From contig NZ_JAEHJZ010000004.1 in NCBI RefSeq assembly GCF_016469035.1, forward strand, positions 19,795 to 83,794: a DNA stretch of 64,000 nucleotides, read 5' to 3'. A program made the position numbers and the translations under genes. Within the stretch, counting starts at the first letter, position 1, and every line of letters starts with the position of its first letter. The stretch comes from Gelidibacter salicanalis. Lineage in GTDB: Bacteria > Bacteroidota > Bacteroidia > Flavobacteriales > Flavobacteriaceae. Below the pieces are notes generated by a model. It searched no databases. It worked only from the letters and a program-made list of their open reading frames with translations, and had not been told where the DNA came from. Positions 1 to 8,819 of this stretch are shown one piece after another.

Positions 1-20
1 ATCCCGCTAAAAAGCGGGAT
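1..20. terminator. Perfect hairpin at the window edge
   Basis: An 8-bp perfect stem (ATCCCGCT / AGCGGGAT) closes over an AAAA loop. No long T-tract follows on the plus strand, so it may end a transcript from outside the window or be a bidirectional barrier. Confidence 0.5.
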
Positions 21-131
21 TAGTTCAACTAACAATTTTTAATTCATTGCTGCGCAACTTTTAAAAATTGAGTTTCACTAATTTAAAATAACGCTACTTT
101 GAACAGCTTAATTTGATTATTTTTGCTGCCT

Positions 132-506
132 ATGACGATTTTTGACCAATTGTTTTTCAATAGTTTTAATTACTATAAGAACACTGCCTATAAGAATAAG
201 GCAAACCGTATTGCTATTATATACATCACCCTTGTACAAGCTTCCCTGTTGCTTGTTTTAGGTGTCTTTTTTGGAGAGTTTTTCCAACAAATGCATGTGG
301 ACACCATGTCCAGAACTAATGCTTGGGTATTGCTCGCCGTTGCTTCCTTCATTCTGTATTTTACAAATTGGATCCAGTACAGTGGTAAAAAACGAAAGAT
401 CATGAATGCCAATCAAAAAAAGAAAACCGGGTATGGTATTTTTACTTTGTGGTTAATTCCTGTGGTGGCGGTGTTTTTGGCAGTGCTGTTCTTGAAAGTA
501 GTTTAG
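132..506 (+). CDS. Small membrane protein, unknown function
   Basis: I do not recognise a family. The 124-residue product has three hydrophobic segments, at roughly residues 30-48, 65-80 and 105-122. A lysine-rich stretch (KKRKIMNANQKKK) lies between the second and third and would face the cytoplasm under the positive-inside rule. The ATG at 132 is preferred over an in-frame TTG at 123 because ATG starts dominate in this window. It lies alone between a hairpin at the window edge and a convergent nuclease-family gene. Confidence 0.6.
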   Translation: MTIFDQLFFNSFNYYKNTAYKNKANRIAIIYITLVQASLLLVLGVFFGEFFQQMHVDTMSRTNAWVLLAVASFILYFTNWIQYSGKKRKIMNANQKKKTGYGIFTLWLIPVVAVFLAVLFLKVV

Positions 507-533
507 TCGTTATCTCAGAGCCAAAAAATAATT

Positions 534-1529
534 TTAAGTTTCAGAATGCAGATCACTACCATTTAAAGGCTGTTGTTCTTTCAATTGAATATACACCGGA
601 AAATGGTCGCTATAGCCACCTTTGTATTTCTTTCCCACATAGGTTCTAAAAGGCTGCCCTTTATATTTGCCACTAAATTGGGTTAAGAAGGAATCATCAA
701 AAATATCTGCTTTTAAAAATTGAAGTCCCCCATTCTTGGGCGCCAACAAATTATCAGTCATTAAAATCTGATCAAATAAAATCCATTTATAATTATGATT
801 GGCACTGCCTCTTGTATAAGATAGCAGCGTTTCCATAGGATTGTAAAGCCGCTGCTCATTCTTTAAAAATTGAATGCTTTCATTTTTGGGATTATCATTA
901 AAATCGCCCATCACGATAATTTTCGCATCAACATCCGCATCTCGGATGTCGTTCATGAGTCCTATCACTCTTTGAGCCGCATACATGCGTTTATGCCCAG
1001 TAGCATCTGACTCTTGATGTCTGGATGGCCAATGGTTGACTAAAACATGGATCTTTTCATCCCTCAAATAGCCACTCACTTTAAGAATGTCCCGCGTATA
1101 GTCTCGTACCCCCAATTTACTCTCTACATGCAACGTAATCGTTTCAGAAGTTTCTAACCTAAAGCTGTTTTTATCATATAACAAGGCTACATCAATCCCT
1201 CTTTCATCAGGTGAATTGTAATGTACAAATCCGTAGTTATGGTCTTTCAAATGCGTGCTTTGGACCAAATCCGTCAAAACCTTATCGTTCTCAACCTCAG
1301 CCAATCCGATTAAGGAAGGTGGTTTTTGAAGATCATCAAACCCTATTTTGGAAATGGCCTTTCCCGTTTTATAGACTTTTGTTTCGTATCGATCTTTATT
1401 CCATTTTTTATTTGCTTTCTCTAAAAAATCGGTATCCATGATGAGTGGATCGTTTAGATGATCAAATAAGTTCTCTGTATTATAAAAAGCAATGGTATGG
1501 GTATCAGAATTTGGGTGTTGCAGGCTCAC
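534..1529 (-). CDS. Endonuclease/exonuclease/phosphatase family protein
   Basis: 331 residues of the EEP (DNase I-like) fold. Family motifs are visible in order: AFYNTENLFD near the N-terminus (metal-binding Asn and Glu region), LIGLAEVEN (catalytic Glu), VNHWPSR (His), MGDFNDNP (Asp/Asn pair) and GYSDHFPVY at the C-terminus (Asp-His). These are the acidic and His residues that bind metal and attack a phosphodiester in this superfamily. The substrate cannot be told from sequence; DNA, RNA, nucleotides or phospholipids are all possible. No clear signal peptide is seen, so it is probably cytoplasmic. It is divergent from hflX. Confidence 0.85.
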   Translation of the reverse strand: MSLQHPNSDTHTIAFYNTENLFDHLNDPLIMDTDFLEKANKKWNKDRYETKVYKTGKAISKIGFDDLQKPPSLIGLAEVENDKVLTDLVQSTHLKDHNYGFVHYNSPDERGIDVALLYDKNSFRLETSETITLHVESKLGVRDYTRDILKVSGYLRDEKIHVLVNHWPSRHQESDATGHKRMYAAQRVIGLMNDIRDADVDAKIIVMGDFNDNPKNESIQFLKNEQRLYNPMETLLSYTRGSANHNYKWILFDQILMTDNLLAPKNGGLQFLKADIFDDSFLTQFSGKYKGQPFRTYVGKKYKGGYSDHFPVYIQLKEQQPLNGSDLHSET

Positions 1530-1578
1530 ATCGATAATTTAAGTCTTAAAAATACTAAATGATAGCCAATCAATTATG

Positions 1579-1586
1579 TAACTTTG
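1579..1586 (+). promoter_or_regulatory. Bacteroidota -7 box upstream of hflX
   Basis: TAACTTTG matches TAnnTTTG and lies 16 nt before the hflX ATG. The -33 element is not clear. Confidence 0.4.
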
Positions 1587-1602
1587 TCTTTTAATCAGAT
1601 TT

Positions 1603-2820
1603 ATGTTAGAGAAAAAAGATATTAATTTAGAAAAGGCCGTTTTAATTGGTGTTGTCACCAAAACACAGAATGAAGAGACATCTAAAGAATATTTAGATGA
1701 ACTGGAATTTTTAACCTATACAGCAGGCGGCGAAGTAGTAAAACGCTTCACACAAAAAATGGAAATGCCAAACCCCAAGACCTTTATAGGCACAGGGAAA
1801 ATGCAGGAAGTGGCTGAATTTATCAAAGAGAACGACATTGGAACCGCAATTTTTGATGACGAGTTATCTGCAGCTCAAGAACGTAATATCAGTAAGTTAT
1901 TAGAATGTAAGGTCTTGGATAGAACCAACCTTATCCTCGATATTTTTGCACAACGTGCACAAACAAGTTACGCCAGGACTCAGGTTGAATTGGCGCAATG
2001 CGAATACTTACTACCACGCTTAAAAGGGATGTGGACCCACTTGGAACGTCAAAAAGGGGGTATTGGAATGCGTGGTCCTGGAGAAACCGAAATTGAAACG
2101 GATAGGCGTATTGTTAGAGATCGGATTTCTCTGTTAAAGGATAAGATCAAAACCATTGACCGTCAGCAGTCCGTACAACGTGGCAATAGAGGTCAGTTGG
2201 TGCGTGTGGCATTGGTGGGTTATACCAACGTTGGGAAATCAACCCTAATGAACGTTATCAGCAAAAGCGAAGTGTTTGCAGAAGATAAACTGTTTGCAAC
2301 GCTGGACACCACGGTACGGAAAGTAGTCATTGGCAACCTGCCTTTTTTAATGACGGATACGGTTGGATTTATCAGAAAACTGCCCACCCAATTGGTAGAA
2401 TCCTTTAAAAGTACTTTGGACGAAGTAAGGGAAGCCGATTTGTTATTACATGTGGTAGACATTTCACACCCTAGCTTTGAGGATCAAATTGCCAGCGTCG
2501 ATAAAATTTTAGGAGAAATTGATAGTGCAAATAAACTAACCATCATGGTGTTCAATAAAATTGACTCTTATGAGGCCGTACCATTTGATAAGGATGATTT
2601 GATTGCGGTGAGAACCAAAGAAAATTATTCGCTGGAAGAGTGGAAAAAGACCTGGATGAATAAAATTGGGAATGACGCCATTTTTATTTCAGCGTTGAAT
2701 AAAGAGAATATGGAGGCGTTCAAAAAGCGTGTTTATGATGAAGTGCGAGACATTCACGTGGCGCGCTTCCCTTATAATAATTTTCTATATCCTGATTACC
2801 AACAAGAGGAAGAAGAATAA
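1603..2820 (+). CDS. hflX: GTPase HflX
   Basis: 405 residues, usual for HflX, a ribosome-associated GTPase that splits stalled or heat-damaged 70S ribosomes. The N-terminal HflX domain has NPKTFIGTGKMQEV. A basic glycine-rich stretch (GGIGMRGPGETEIETDRR) precedes the coiled linker. The G domain carries GYTNVGKST (P-loop, about residue 206), DTVGF (G3) and NKID (G4). The C-terminus is acidic (QEEEE). It is a single gene followed directly by a strong hairpin terminator. Confidence 0.95.
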   Translation: MLEKKDINLEKAVLIGVVTKTQNEETSKEYLDELEFLTYTAGGEVVKRFTQKMEMPNPKTFIGTGKMQEVAEFIKENDIGTAIFDDELSAAQERNISKLLECKVLDRTNLILDIFAQRAQTSYARTQVELAQCEYLLPRLKGMWTHLERQKGGIGMRGPGETEIETDRRIVRDRISLLKDKIKTIDRQQSVQRGNRGQLVRVALVGYTNVGKSTLMNVISKSEVFAEDKLFATLDTTVRKVVIGNLPFLMTDTVGFIRKLPTQLVESFKSTLDEVREADLLLHVVDISHPSFEDQIASVDKILGEIDSANKLTIMVFNKIDSYEAVPFDKDDLIAVRTKENYSLEEWKKTWMNKIGNDAIFISALNKENMEAFKKRVYDEVRDIHVARFPYNNFLYPDYQQEEEE

Positions 2821-2840
2821 AAACTTCAACACTTACAAAC

Positions 2841-2873
2841 AAAAAATGCTACCCCAACAGGTAGCATTTTTTT
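2841..2873. terminator. Bidirectional intrinsic terminator
   Basis: Stem AATGCTACC / GGTAGCATT with an A-run before and a T-run after. It can end both hflX (plus) and the convergent DUF3078 gene (minus). Confidence 0.85.
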
Positions 2874-2891
2874 ATGAACTTATGATGGCGT

Positions 2892-3833
2892 TTAGAATTT
2901 GTAAGTCAAACCTACCGTATAATATGTTTGCAAATCGTTATCTACAGTGTCAAAATTAGGTTGCTCGCCAGTAAAATCTGCAGGCAATCCAGCTAAAGCA
3001 TAGTTTAAAGCTTCCTGTTTGTTGCTTCTTAAAGCAAAGTCAAAACCTACACCAATTTTTTTCCAAAGTGTGTAGCTGAAGGCGTTAGTCCAGGTCCAGT
3101 TAGATAAATCTGAATCTTCGTAGCTATAGAATGCTGACAAGTTCGATTTAAAAGCAATAGCTCCAATTTGCCTGGTATAGTCGGCCACAACTTTAGCACC
3201 TAATGACGATTCAAAAACAGTATCACTATCAGCAAATACAAAGTTGTAGTTTAGCGGATGGATCACCACGATTAAATTATCCATTGGTGTCCAGGTAAAA
3301 CCAACACCCAAGTCTAAATAACCTGGATCATTAAAATTATCAAGAATGGTCGTTCTGTATTCTCCTAAAGCAGAAGCAGCCCATTTAGCGTTCAGTTTTC
3401 TTCCGTATAAAGAAGACACATTGAATACATCCGTTGTTGGTCTGAAGCTATCATCATCAGTAGCATCATCTTTGTCATCAAACTTAACCCAAGCAAGGTT
3501 AACCGTTAAGGAGTTTCTCCAAAAATAGGTCTCTTCCAATTTGTTGGCATAAGCATTAAAGTTAATACCAATATTACCTGTACTGTTGTTAGGCGTTCCT
3601 TGAGAGTACCAATTGTTGAAATTGGAAAAACTGCCACCAATGACACCAAAAGCACCTTTTTTCCATCCCGGAAGTGCGTCTATTTGTTTTTGGATTGCAT
3701 TTGCTTCTGCTTGTGCTGCATCAGCTACGGCTTGTTTTTCTGATTTTTGAGCTTGTAACTCTTCTTTGGTTTGTGCAAAACCAAACGTCATAGTCAACAT
3801 CAAGACAAAGGTTAAAACTACTTTAGTTTTCAT
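2892..3833 (-). CDS. DUF3078 family outer-membrane-like protein
   Basis: 313 residues with a Sec signal peptide (MKTKVVLTFVLMLTMTFGFAQ). A short Ala/Gln-rich helical region (about residues 22-50) is followed by GWKKGAFGVIGGSFSNFNNW, which I recognise as the start of the DUF3078 domain common in Bacteroidota. The rest alternates polar and aromatic residues and ends in an aromatic residue (VGLTYKF), as expected of an outer-membrane beta-barrel. Its substrate or role is unknown. A well-formed Bacteroidota promoter precedes it and a shared terminator follows it. Confidence 0.85.
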   Translation of the reverse strand: MKTKVVLTFVLMLTMTFGFAQTKEELQAQKSEKQAVADAAQAEANAIQKQIDALPGWKKGAFGVIGGSFSNFNNWYSQGTPNNSTGNIGINFNAYANKLEETYFWRNSLTVNLAWVKFDDKDDATDDDSFRPTTDVFNVSSLYGRKLNAKWAASALGEYRTTILDNFNDPGYLDLGVGFTWTPMDNLIVVIHPLNYNFVFADSDTVFESSLGAKVVADYTRQIGAIAFKSNLSAFYSYEDSDLSNWTWTNAFSYTLWKKIGVGFDFALRSNKQEALNYALAGLPADFTGEQPNFDTVDNDLQTYYTVGLTYKF

Positions 3834-3876
3834 AATTTACGATTTTAAATTTAATGGGTTAATTTTAAAAAACGTG

Positions 3877-3908
3877 CAAAGATATAATATAATCGATATG
3901 ACATCAAA
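3877..3908 (-). promoter_or_regulatory. Promoter of the DUF3078 gene
   Basis: Read on the minus strand: TTTG, a 20-nt spacer, then TATCTTTG. This matches the Bacteroidota TTTG / TAnnTTTG promoter. It gives a leader of about 40 nt. Confidence 0.7.
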
Positions 3909-3912
3909 GGGA

Positions 3913-4422
3913 TTATGACTTCCTTTTATACAATGGTACAGAAGAGCAAGCTTCTCCATACATAATAGACCTTGCAATGGGTCTTAACTTTTGGGATAGC
4001 ATAATATACGCGTTGGCTGGAACGGGTTTATGGGCACATCCTTTTATAATCAGCGGTTGATCTACAAAAGCCGCAGTATCCAAATTATGAATAACCTCCT
4101 GATAAATTGAAGATTCCAATTGTTCCAAACTTCCTATGACGATGGTTTTGGCATAGGGTTCCAAATGCACGGTGAGCAACATAAACGCCCAAGCCGGCAC
4201 AATAGCATCGGACGTGCAGGTCAATGCCACATAATGGTCTTGATACTGTGCCCAGTCGTGTTGTTTTACATGCTCTCTAAAGTCTTTTTCCCGCAATACC
4301 AGTTCTTGAAACAACCATTCTTTAATATCGAGAACGGTACGTTGGCCTTTCGGGTAATAATCTTCAAGGTCTACTACCAATAATTTACTATTGGCTACTC
4401 TATTGATAATTTCATCTTCCAT
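3913..4422 (-). CDS. DUF2480 family protein
   Basis: 169 residues, soluble, with no signal peptide or membrane segment. The N-terminal EIINRVANSKLLVVDLEDYYP and the mid-protein stretch containing ALTCTSDAIVPAWAFMLL are typical of the DUF2480 family found in Flavobacteriia. Function is unknown. Two conserved-looking Cys are seen, at TCTSD and KGCAHKPVP. The coding start lies only 4 nt from a TAATTTTG box, so the mRNA may be leaderless. Confidence 0.8.
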   Translation of the reverse strand: MEDEIINRVANSKLLVVDLEDYYPKGQRTVLDIKEWLFQELVLREKDFREHVKQHDWAQYQDHYVALTCTSDAIVPAWAFMLLTVHLEPYAKTIVIGSLEQLESSIYQEVIHNLDTAAFVDQPLIIKGCAHKPVPANAYIMLSQKLRPIARSIMYGEACSSVPLYKRKS

Positions 4423-4426
4423 ACCG

Positions 4427-4434
4427 CAAAATTA
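4427..4434 (-). promoter_or_regulatory. -7 box next to the DUF2480 start
   Basis: On the minus strand TAATTTTG is followed by only CGGT and then ATG. Transcription starting 5-7 nt after the box would begin at the start codon. The -33 box is not clear. Confidence 0.4.
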
Positions 4435-4464
4435 AGCTATTTATTAATGACATTCTATTTTGAA

Positions 4465-4530
4465 AAGGATGCAATCCTATGTCTCCATAGAGGATTATTC
4501 CTCAATTAAATTGAGGTATGACAGACGGAT
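4465..4530. repeat. Possible degenerate interspersed palindromic element
   Basis: The gap between two genes holds two small inverted repeats side by side: CCTATG...CATAGAGG, then CCTCAATT / AATTGAGG at 4500-4516, next to GTATGACAG. The layout resembles the short interspersed hairpin elements of Bacteroidota intergenic regions, but no second copy was found in this window. Confidence 0.3.
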
Positions 4531-4626
4531 CCTTGTAGCCAAGTTATCGTCATAAAACAGTAAACTAAAACATTCTGTTTCCATTTTACTATTGAAATTG
4601 TCAAAGCTTTCTGAAGATTCCCTACA

Positions 4627-6462
4627 TTATTGATAGCCTTCCGCCTGCAATTGAAATAATTGCGCATACAAGGCATTATTTGCCATCAATTCAACATGGG
4701 TGCCGATTTCTAAAACTTTGCCTTCTTCCAAAACCAAGATACGGTCCGCCTGTCTTACGGTGCTAAACCTATGCGAAATGATAATGCTGGTTTTACCTTG
4801 CGTCAAGCCTATAAAGCGTTTAAAAACATCACTTTCGGCTTTGGCATCCAATGCAGACGTAGGCTCATCTAAAATCATCACCTCGGCATCTTTCATATAT
4901 GCTCTTGCCAAGGCTACTTTTTGCCATTGTCCTCCTGAGAGTTCCTGACCTTTATAAAAACGTTTACCTAATTGTTGATCGTAACCTTTCTTTAAATCTG
5001 AGATGACTTCATCAGCCAAACTCAATTGGGCGGCATTTTCAATTTTCTCCTGATTCTCCAATTGCGAAATATCGCCAATGGCAATATTTTCTCTAACCGT
5101 AAATTCATATCGGAAAAAATCTTGAAAAATTACTCCAAAAAACTCTTGATATTCATCTCTTTTATAGCGGTTAATATTGATGCCATCCAATAAAATTTCT
5201 CCTGAGGTGGGTTCGTAAAATCGCAACATCAGTTTGGTAAGGGTTGTCTTTCCTGCACCATTTTGACCCACAAACGCCATTTTTTCTCCCACTGCAATTT
5301 TAAAGCTCACACCCTTTAAAATTTCATTATCTGAATCTGGATACGAGAACCGGACATTTCTAAATTCAAATCCTGTCTGAATTTTTTCAGGTAAGGACTG
5401 ATCTTCATTATATTTTGGTTCGATGGAGATGTCGATAAACTCAAAGTAGTCTTTCAAATACAGCGCACTTTCGGTAATTCTAGTAAATTTTGAAAAGAAT
5501 TCCTGAAGATTACGCGTCAATCGATTAAAAGATCCTGACAAAAAGGTCAATTCTCCAAGCGTGATCACGCCAGAAATGACGCGATAAATGATAAAAATAT
5601 AGGCCCCGTAATAACTAATGGTTCCTAACACATTGAACACAAAACCTAAAGCCGAACGTTTTATCGCCAGTTTTTTATTCAGTTCAAAATATTCTTCAGA
5701 GAGATTTTTAAAACGATCAACGATAAAATCAGTCAACCCAAAAAGTTTGATTTCTTTTGCGGTGACATTGTTCGCACCAATAAATCGAAGGTAATCGAGT
5801 TCGCGTCGTTCTGCCGTCCAGCCTCGGGCCAAAGAGTATTGCTGCTGACTGAACCAAATTTCATTGACGAATGACGGGATGATGCTCAGCACCAACAATA
5901 TAATCAAATAGGGTTCAAAATAAATCAAACCGGCCACCAGGGTTGCTATGGAAATTAAACTCTGCACTTCGCCCAACGCGTTAGATAGGAGTCCTACTCG
6001 CCCCGCCGTTTGGACTCTAGCACGTTCCAATTTGTCATAGAATTCAGAGTCTTCTAAGAGACTGATATCTATTTGATTGGTTTTCTTAATGATGGTAACG
6101 GACGAATCGATGGAATAGGCGTCACCCAAAAGACCATCGGTTAAAGAAATGGCGCGACTCATCAAATCAGATAGTACAATTAGCCCAAATTCAATCGCTA
6201 CGTATGTCCACAGTTGCGTGAGGTCTGAAGAATCGATCTTGGTTTGAAGGATGATCTCATCAATGATCAATTTCCCGACCCATAAAATTATGACGGGTAA
6301 AACCGCACCAATGAGTCGGCAAAACGCAGACAAAAGAAACAGTCTTTTATTGGTTGCCCAAATTTCCTTAAAGAAACGCGGAATAAATACCAAGGCACTA
6401 AAAGACTTTCTTAAACTTGTTTTGTCTTTATCCTTTAATGATTTGGGACTAGGTCTTGGCAT
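4627..6462 (-). CDS. ABC exporter, fused permease and ATPase
   Basis: 611 residues: an N-terminal transmembrane domain with about six helices (residues 30-340) and a C-terminal nucleotide-binding domain. The ATPase has GQNGAGKTT (Walker A), LSGGQWQKVALARA (signature), VMILDEPTSALD (Walker B with catalytic Glu) and SHRFSTVRQAD (H-loop). A half-transporter of this layout works as a homodimer in the inner membrane and exports lipids, peptides or drugs. The substrate cannot be read from sequence. It lies downstream of the suf genes on the same strand, but a 200-bp gap with repeats separates it from them. Confidence 0.9.
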   Translation of the reverse strand: MPRPSPKSLKDKDKTSLRKSFSALVFIPRFFKEIWATNKRLFLLSAFCRLIGAVLPVIILWVGKLIIDEIILQTKIDSSDLTQLWTYVAIEFGLIVLSDLMSRAISLTDGLLGDAYSIDSSVTIIKKTNQIDISLLEDSEFYDKLERARVQTAGRVGLLSNALGEVQSLISIATLVAGLIYFEPYLIILLVLSIIPSFVNEIWFSQQQYSLARGWTAERRELDYLRFIGANNVTAKEIKLFGLTDFIVDRFKNLSEEYFELNKKLAIKRSALGFVFNVLGTISYYGAYIFIIYRVISGVITLGELTFLSGSFNRLTRNLQEFFSKFTRITESALYLKDYFEFIDISIEPKYNEDQSLPEKIQTGFEFRNVRFSYPDSDNEILKGVSFKIAVGEKMAFVGQNGAGKTTLTKLMLRFYEPTSGEILLDGININRYKRDEYQEFFGVIFQDFFRYEFTVRENIAIGDISQLENQEKIENAAQLSLADEVISDLKKGYDQQLGKRFYKGQELSGGQWQKVALARAYMKDAEVMILDEPTSALDAKAESDVFKRFIGLTQGKTSIIISHRFSTVRQADRILVLEEGKVLEIGTHVELMANNALYAQLFQLQAEGYQ

Positions 6463-6502
6463 TATGGGGTTTCAAGGTTCAAAAAGTGTATATTAAAATT
6501 TT

Positions 6503-6527
6503 CATTAGCGCCAATACACAGCTAATG
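6503..6527. repeat. Stem-loop in the exporter/DUF59 gap
   Basis: CATTAGC and GCTAATG form a 7-bp inverted repeat. A second small hairpin (TGCCCC / GGGGCA) follows about 25 nt further on. Confidence 0.4.
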
Positions 6528-6618
6528 GACAGTTAAAAACAGATGGGATTGCCCCATAACGGGGCATTTATGGCCACCAAAGCCCACGCCCAAAAGGTGC
6601 AGACTATATATACTAAAG

Positions 6619-6653
6619 ACTGTCAACTGAAAACTGCAAACTGAAGGCTGCAA
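6619..6653. repeat. Heptad tandem array with an ACTG core
   Basis: Five consecutive 7-nt units: ACTGTCA, ACTGAAA, ACTGCAA, ACTGAAG and GCTGCAA. It lies just after the DUF59 stop codon in the direction of transcription. Similar degenerate arrays with other cores sit at other suf junctions. Confidence 0.7.
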
Positions 6654-6666
6654 ATTAAAAACTCCC

Positions 6667-6990
6667 CTATAGCATCCCCAATTCCAAACGCGCTTCTTCG
6701 CTCATGAGTTCTTGTGTCCACGGTGGATCAAAAGTGATTTCTACAACTGCAGATTTCACTTCATTTATGGATTTTACTTTTTCTTCAACTTCCAATGGCA
6801 AAGTCTCCGCTACAGGACAATTTGGTGTGGTTAAGGTCATCAGAATCTTGACATCCATATCTTCGTTGACATACACATCGTAAATCAGACCAAGTTCATA
6901 AATATCTACAGGAATCTCTGGATCGTAAATTGTTTTTATAACTCTTACTATTTTTTCGCCTAAGGCGTTCACATCTATTGTTTCACTCAT
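6667..6990 (-). CDS. DUF59 / MIP18-type iron-sulphur assembly protein
   Basis: 107 residues forming one DUF59 domain. Visible family features are YDPEIPVDIYELGLIYDV and TTPNCPVAETLPLEVE, with the conserved Cys, followed by FDPPWTQELMSEEARLELG. The family (SufT/MIP18-like) helps mature or deliver Fe-S clusters. Its position directly after sufE on the same strand supports that role. It ends the suf gene run. Confidence 0.9.
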   Translation of the reverse strand: MSETIDVNALGEKIVRVIKTIYDPEIPVDIYELGLIYDVYVNEDMDVKILMTLTTPNCPVAETLPLEVEEKVKSINEVKSAVVEITFDPPWTQELMSEEARLELGML

Positions 6991-6998
6991 TTTTTTAA

Positions 6999-7028
6999 AG
7001 TTTAGGAGTTAAGAGTTTAGGAGTTTAG
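6999..7028. repeat. 7-8 nt tandem array between sufE and the DUF59 gene
   Basis: Units AGTTTAGG, AGTTAAG, AGTTTAGG and AGTTTAG follow each other without gaps, 9 nt upstream of the DUF59 start codon. Confidence 0.65.
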
Positions 7029-7076
7029 TGGGGTTACAGATAAATAAATACCAACTAAATTTTAAAACTTCTTAGC

Positions 7077-7499
7077 TCAATTCAACTGTGTTTGATATGC
7101 AATTGCATACATTTTTAATTGTTTGATCATGCTCACCAATCCGTTGGCACGTGTTGGCGACAAATGTTCCTTAAGACCAATGGCATCAATAAAATCAGTA
7201 TCGGCTTCAATAATATCTTTTGGATGTTGATTGGAAAATACGCGAATTAGTATCGCGATAATCCCTTTGGTAATAATCGCATCACTATCTGCTGTAAATA
7301 CAACTTTGTCATCTTCCATTTCAGCATGGACCCAAACTTTACTTTGGCAGCCTTTAATGATGTTATCCTGAGTTTTGTATTGCTCATCAATCAGCGGCAA
7401 GGTTTTACCAAGATCGATCATATATTGGTAACGCTCTTCCCAATCTTCAAACATTGAAAACTCGTCAATAAGGTCTTCTTGTATGGATTTTATAGTCAT
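7077..7499 (-). CDS. sufE: Cysteine desulfuration protein SufE
   Basis: 140 residues, typical SufE length. The sulphur-accepting Cys lies in IIKGCQSKVWV (about residue 50). The N-terminal EDWEERYQYMIDLGKTLP and C-terminal GLKEHLSPTRANGL are also typical. SufE takes persulphide from SufS and passes it to the SufBCD scaffold in the cytoplasm. It is separated from sufS by three genes for secreted proteins, which is an unusual arrangement. Confidence 0.95.
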   Translation of the reverse strand: MTIKSIQEDLIDEFSMFEDWEERYQYMIDLGKTLPLIDEQYKTQDNIIKGCQSKVWVHAEMEDDKVVFTADSDAIITKGIIAILIRVFSNQHPKDIIEADTDFIDAIGLKEHLSPTRANGLVSMIKQLKMYAIAYQTQLN

Positions 7500-7539
7500 T
7501 CTAAAAGTTTATACAAAGTTACGATTTATCTATTGTTTT

Positions 7540-7998
7540 TCAGAGCTTTTCCTTGATGCTTAACAACTTATTTAACAATGATTTGAGCTCTTTGGGTGGG
7601 TTGCCGTGATCAAATTCGCTGCTTTCAACTTCAGCCTGCTTCGTTTTAATTGTCAAACTACCAATTGCTGCCCCGTCAGAGAATCGTTTTTCAGAAGGTG
7701 CTTTTAAATTGGGCAAAGTTTTAAGGTTGAGTGCGTTTTTAAGCGCAACGAGTTCACCCCAGTCGGCCTTGGAGATAGGCCTTGTTTTAACATTACTTAA
7801 GTCGCGATTATCTGCAAAAGAAATACTGGACTGATCTACCCACAGCTTTTCGTAAAACCCTCTGGACTGTGCTTCATAAATAATGGCTAACTCCTCTTGA
7901 GCTGATGTGGAGGGTGAATCCGTATTAGTAGTATCATTTCTCTGACCGCATTGATTGGAGAACACCATCAATGCCACTATGCTTATTAGAAATTTCAT
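7540..7998 (-). CDS. Putative lipoprotein, unknown function
   Basis: 152 residues with an N-terminal hydrophobic signal (MKFLISIVALMVFSNQC). The Cys at residue 17 could be lipidated, although the lipobox FSNQC is weak. A low-complexity Ser/Thr/Asn linker follows, then a small soluble domain of about 110 residues that I cannot assign. It is the last of three secreted-protein genes between sufS and sufE. Confidence 0.6.
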   Translation of the reverse strand: MKFLISIVALMVFSNQCGQRNDTTNTDSPSTSAQEELAIIYEAQSRGFYEKLWVDQSSISFADNRDLSNVKTRPISKADWGELVALKNALNLKTLPNLKAPSEKRFSDGAAIGSLTIKTKQAEVESSEFDHGNPPKELKSLLNKLLSIKEKL

Positions 7999-8042
7999 AA
8001 CGTATCGTTTAAAAAGTTGTGATATGAAGTGTAATTTCGGGA

Positions 8043-8693
8043 TTATTCATGAGAATAAACACAGGTGATAATTTTTTTCTTATGCTTATCCATGAGCAAC
8101 AAACTGTCGCCTTCAATTTTATAACGCTCTACCTCCTGTAATGTTTTAAGAAATAGCTGTTCAACAGATAATGTGTTGCATCCCATTTCTGTTGATTTAA
8201 CAATGTTCGGTTTAAATGTGTGTTTATCAATTTCGAGGGTACCCGAAAACTTATTGCAACTTGTATTGCCTTCAATGGTATTCTCGGTAACGCTAAATAC
8301 TGGATTTCTCGGAAGTTTTGAAGTGTCTAAGATATCAACCACAATCCAATAGCCATTATCTACGGTCAAGGTAGTATTGCTTTTCTCTAGGACTTCCACC
8401 AAGGAGTACGACGGTAGTTCTGCTTCCGCAGAAGTGTTATCGGTAGCGTTTTCAGACACTTTCAATTTATAAAAAAGGCCTTCCTCATATTCAAAACCTT
8501 CAATGGTGCCCGGATATGCCTGCCACGCGCCATCTTCAGTAATTTTAATTTGAAAACACTTTTCAGAGGCACCGTCAGCACACGCTATCAAAGTATTGTT
8601 AATATAGATGATTTTATCCGAGGGCACCACTTCGCAAGATGCGAGCCAAAAACAACAAAACAATAGAACAACAGACGCCAATCGCACTTTCAT
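8043..8693 (-). CDS. Lipoprotein with DUF4377 and META domains
   Basis: The ATG at 8693 is chosen because it gives a clean lipoprotein signal (MKVRLASVVLLFCCFWLASC); an in-frame ATG 24 nt earlier adds a polar tail. 216 residues. The first half (about residues 28-80), with CADGASEKCFQIK and GTIEGFEYEEGLFYKLKV, fits DUF4377. The second half (ENTIEGNTSCNKFSGTLEI ... STEMGCNTL) is a META/HslJ-like domain. Proteins of this build sit in the periplasm or outer membrane; their biochemical role is unclear. Confidence 0.75.
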   Translation of the reverse strand: MKVRLASVVLLFCCFWLASCEVVPSDKIIYINNTLIACADGASEKCFQIKITEDGAWQAYPGTIEGFEYEEGLFYKLKVSENATDNTSAEAELPSYSLVEVLEKSNTTLTVDNGYWIVVDILDTSKLPRNPVFSVTENTIEGNTSCNKFSGTLEIDKHTFKPNIVKSTEMGCNTLSVEQLFLKTLQEVERYKIEGDSLLLMDKHKKKIITCVYSHE

Positions 8694-8771
8694 AGTTAAA
8701 ACCTTTACAGCGGACAAAGGTCTTAATTTAAGACAAGGATCTTAAGCTAAAGATCATATAATTTTGTCAAC

Positions 8772-8795
8772 AAAAAATGCCCCATTAAGAGGCAT
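8772..8795 (-). terminator. Terminator of the M43 protease gene
   Basis: On the minus strand a 5-bp stem (ATGCC / GGCAT) is followed by a run of T. It separates the protease gene from the next lipoprotein gene. Confidence 0.6.
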
Positions 8796-8819
8796 CTTGT
8801 TATAAAATATGTGAAGGTA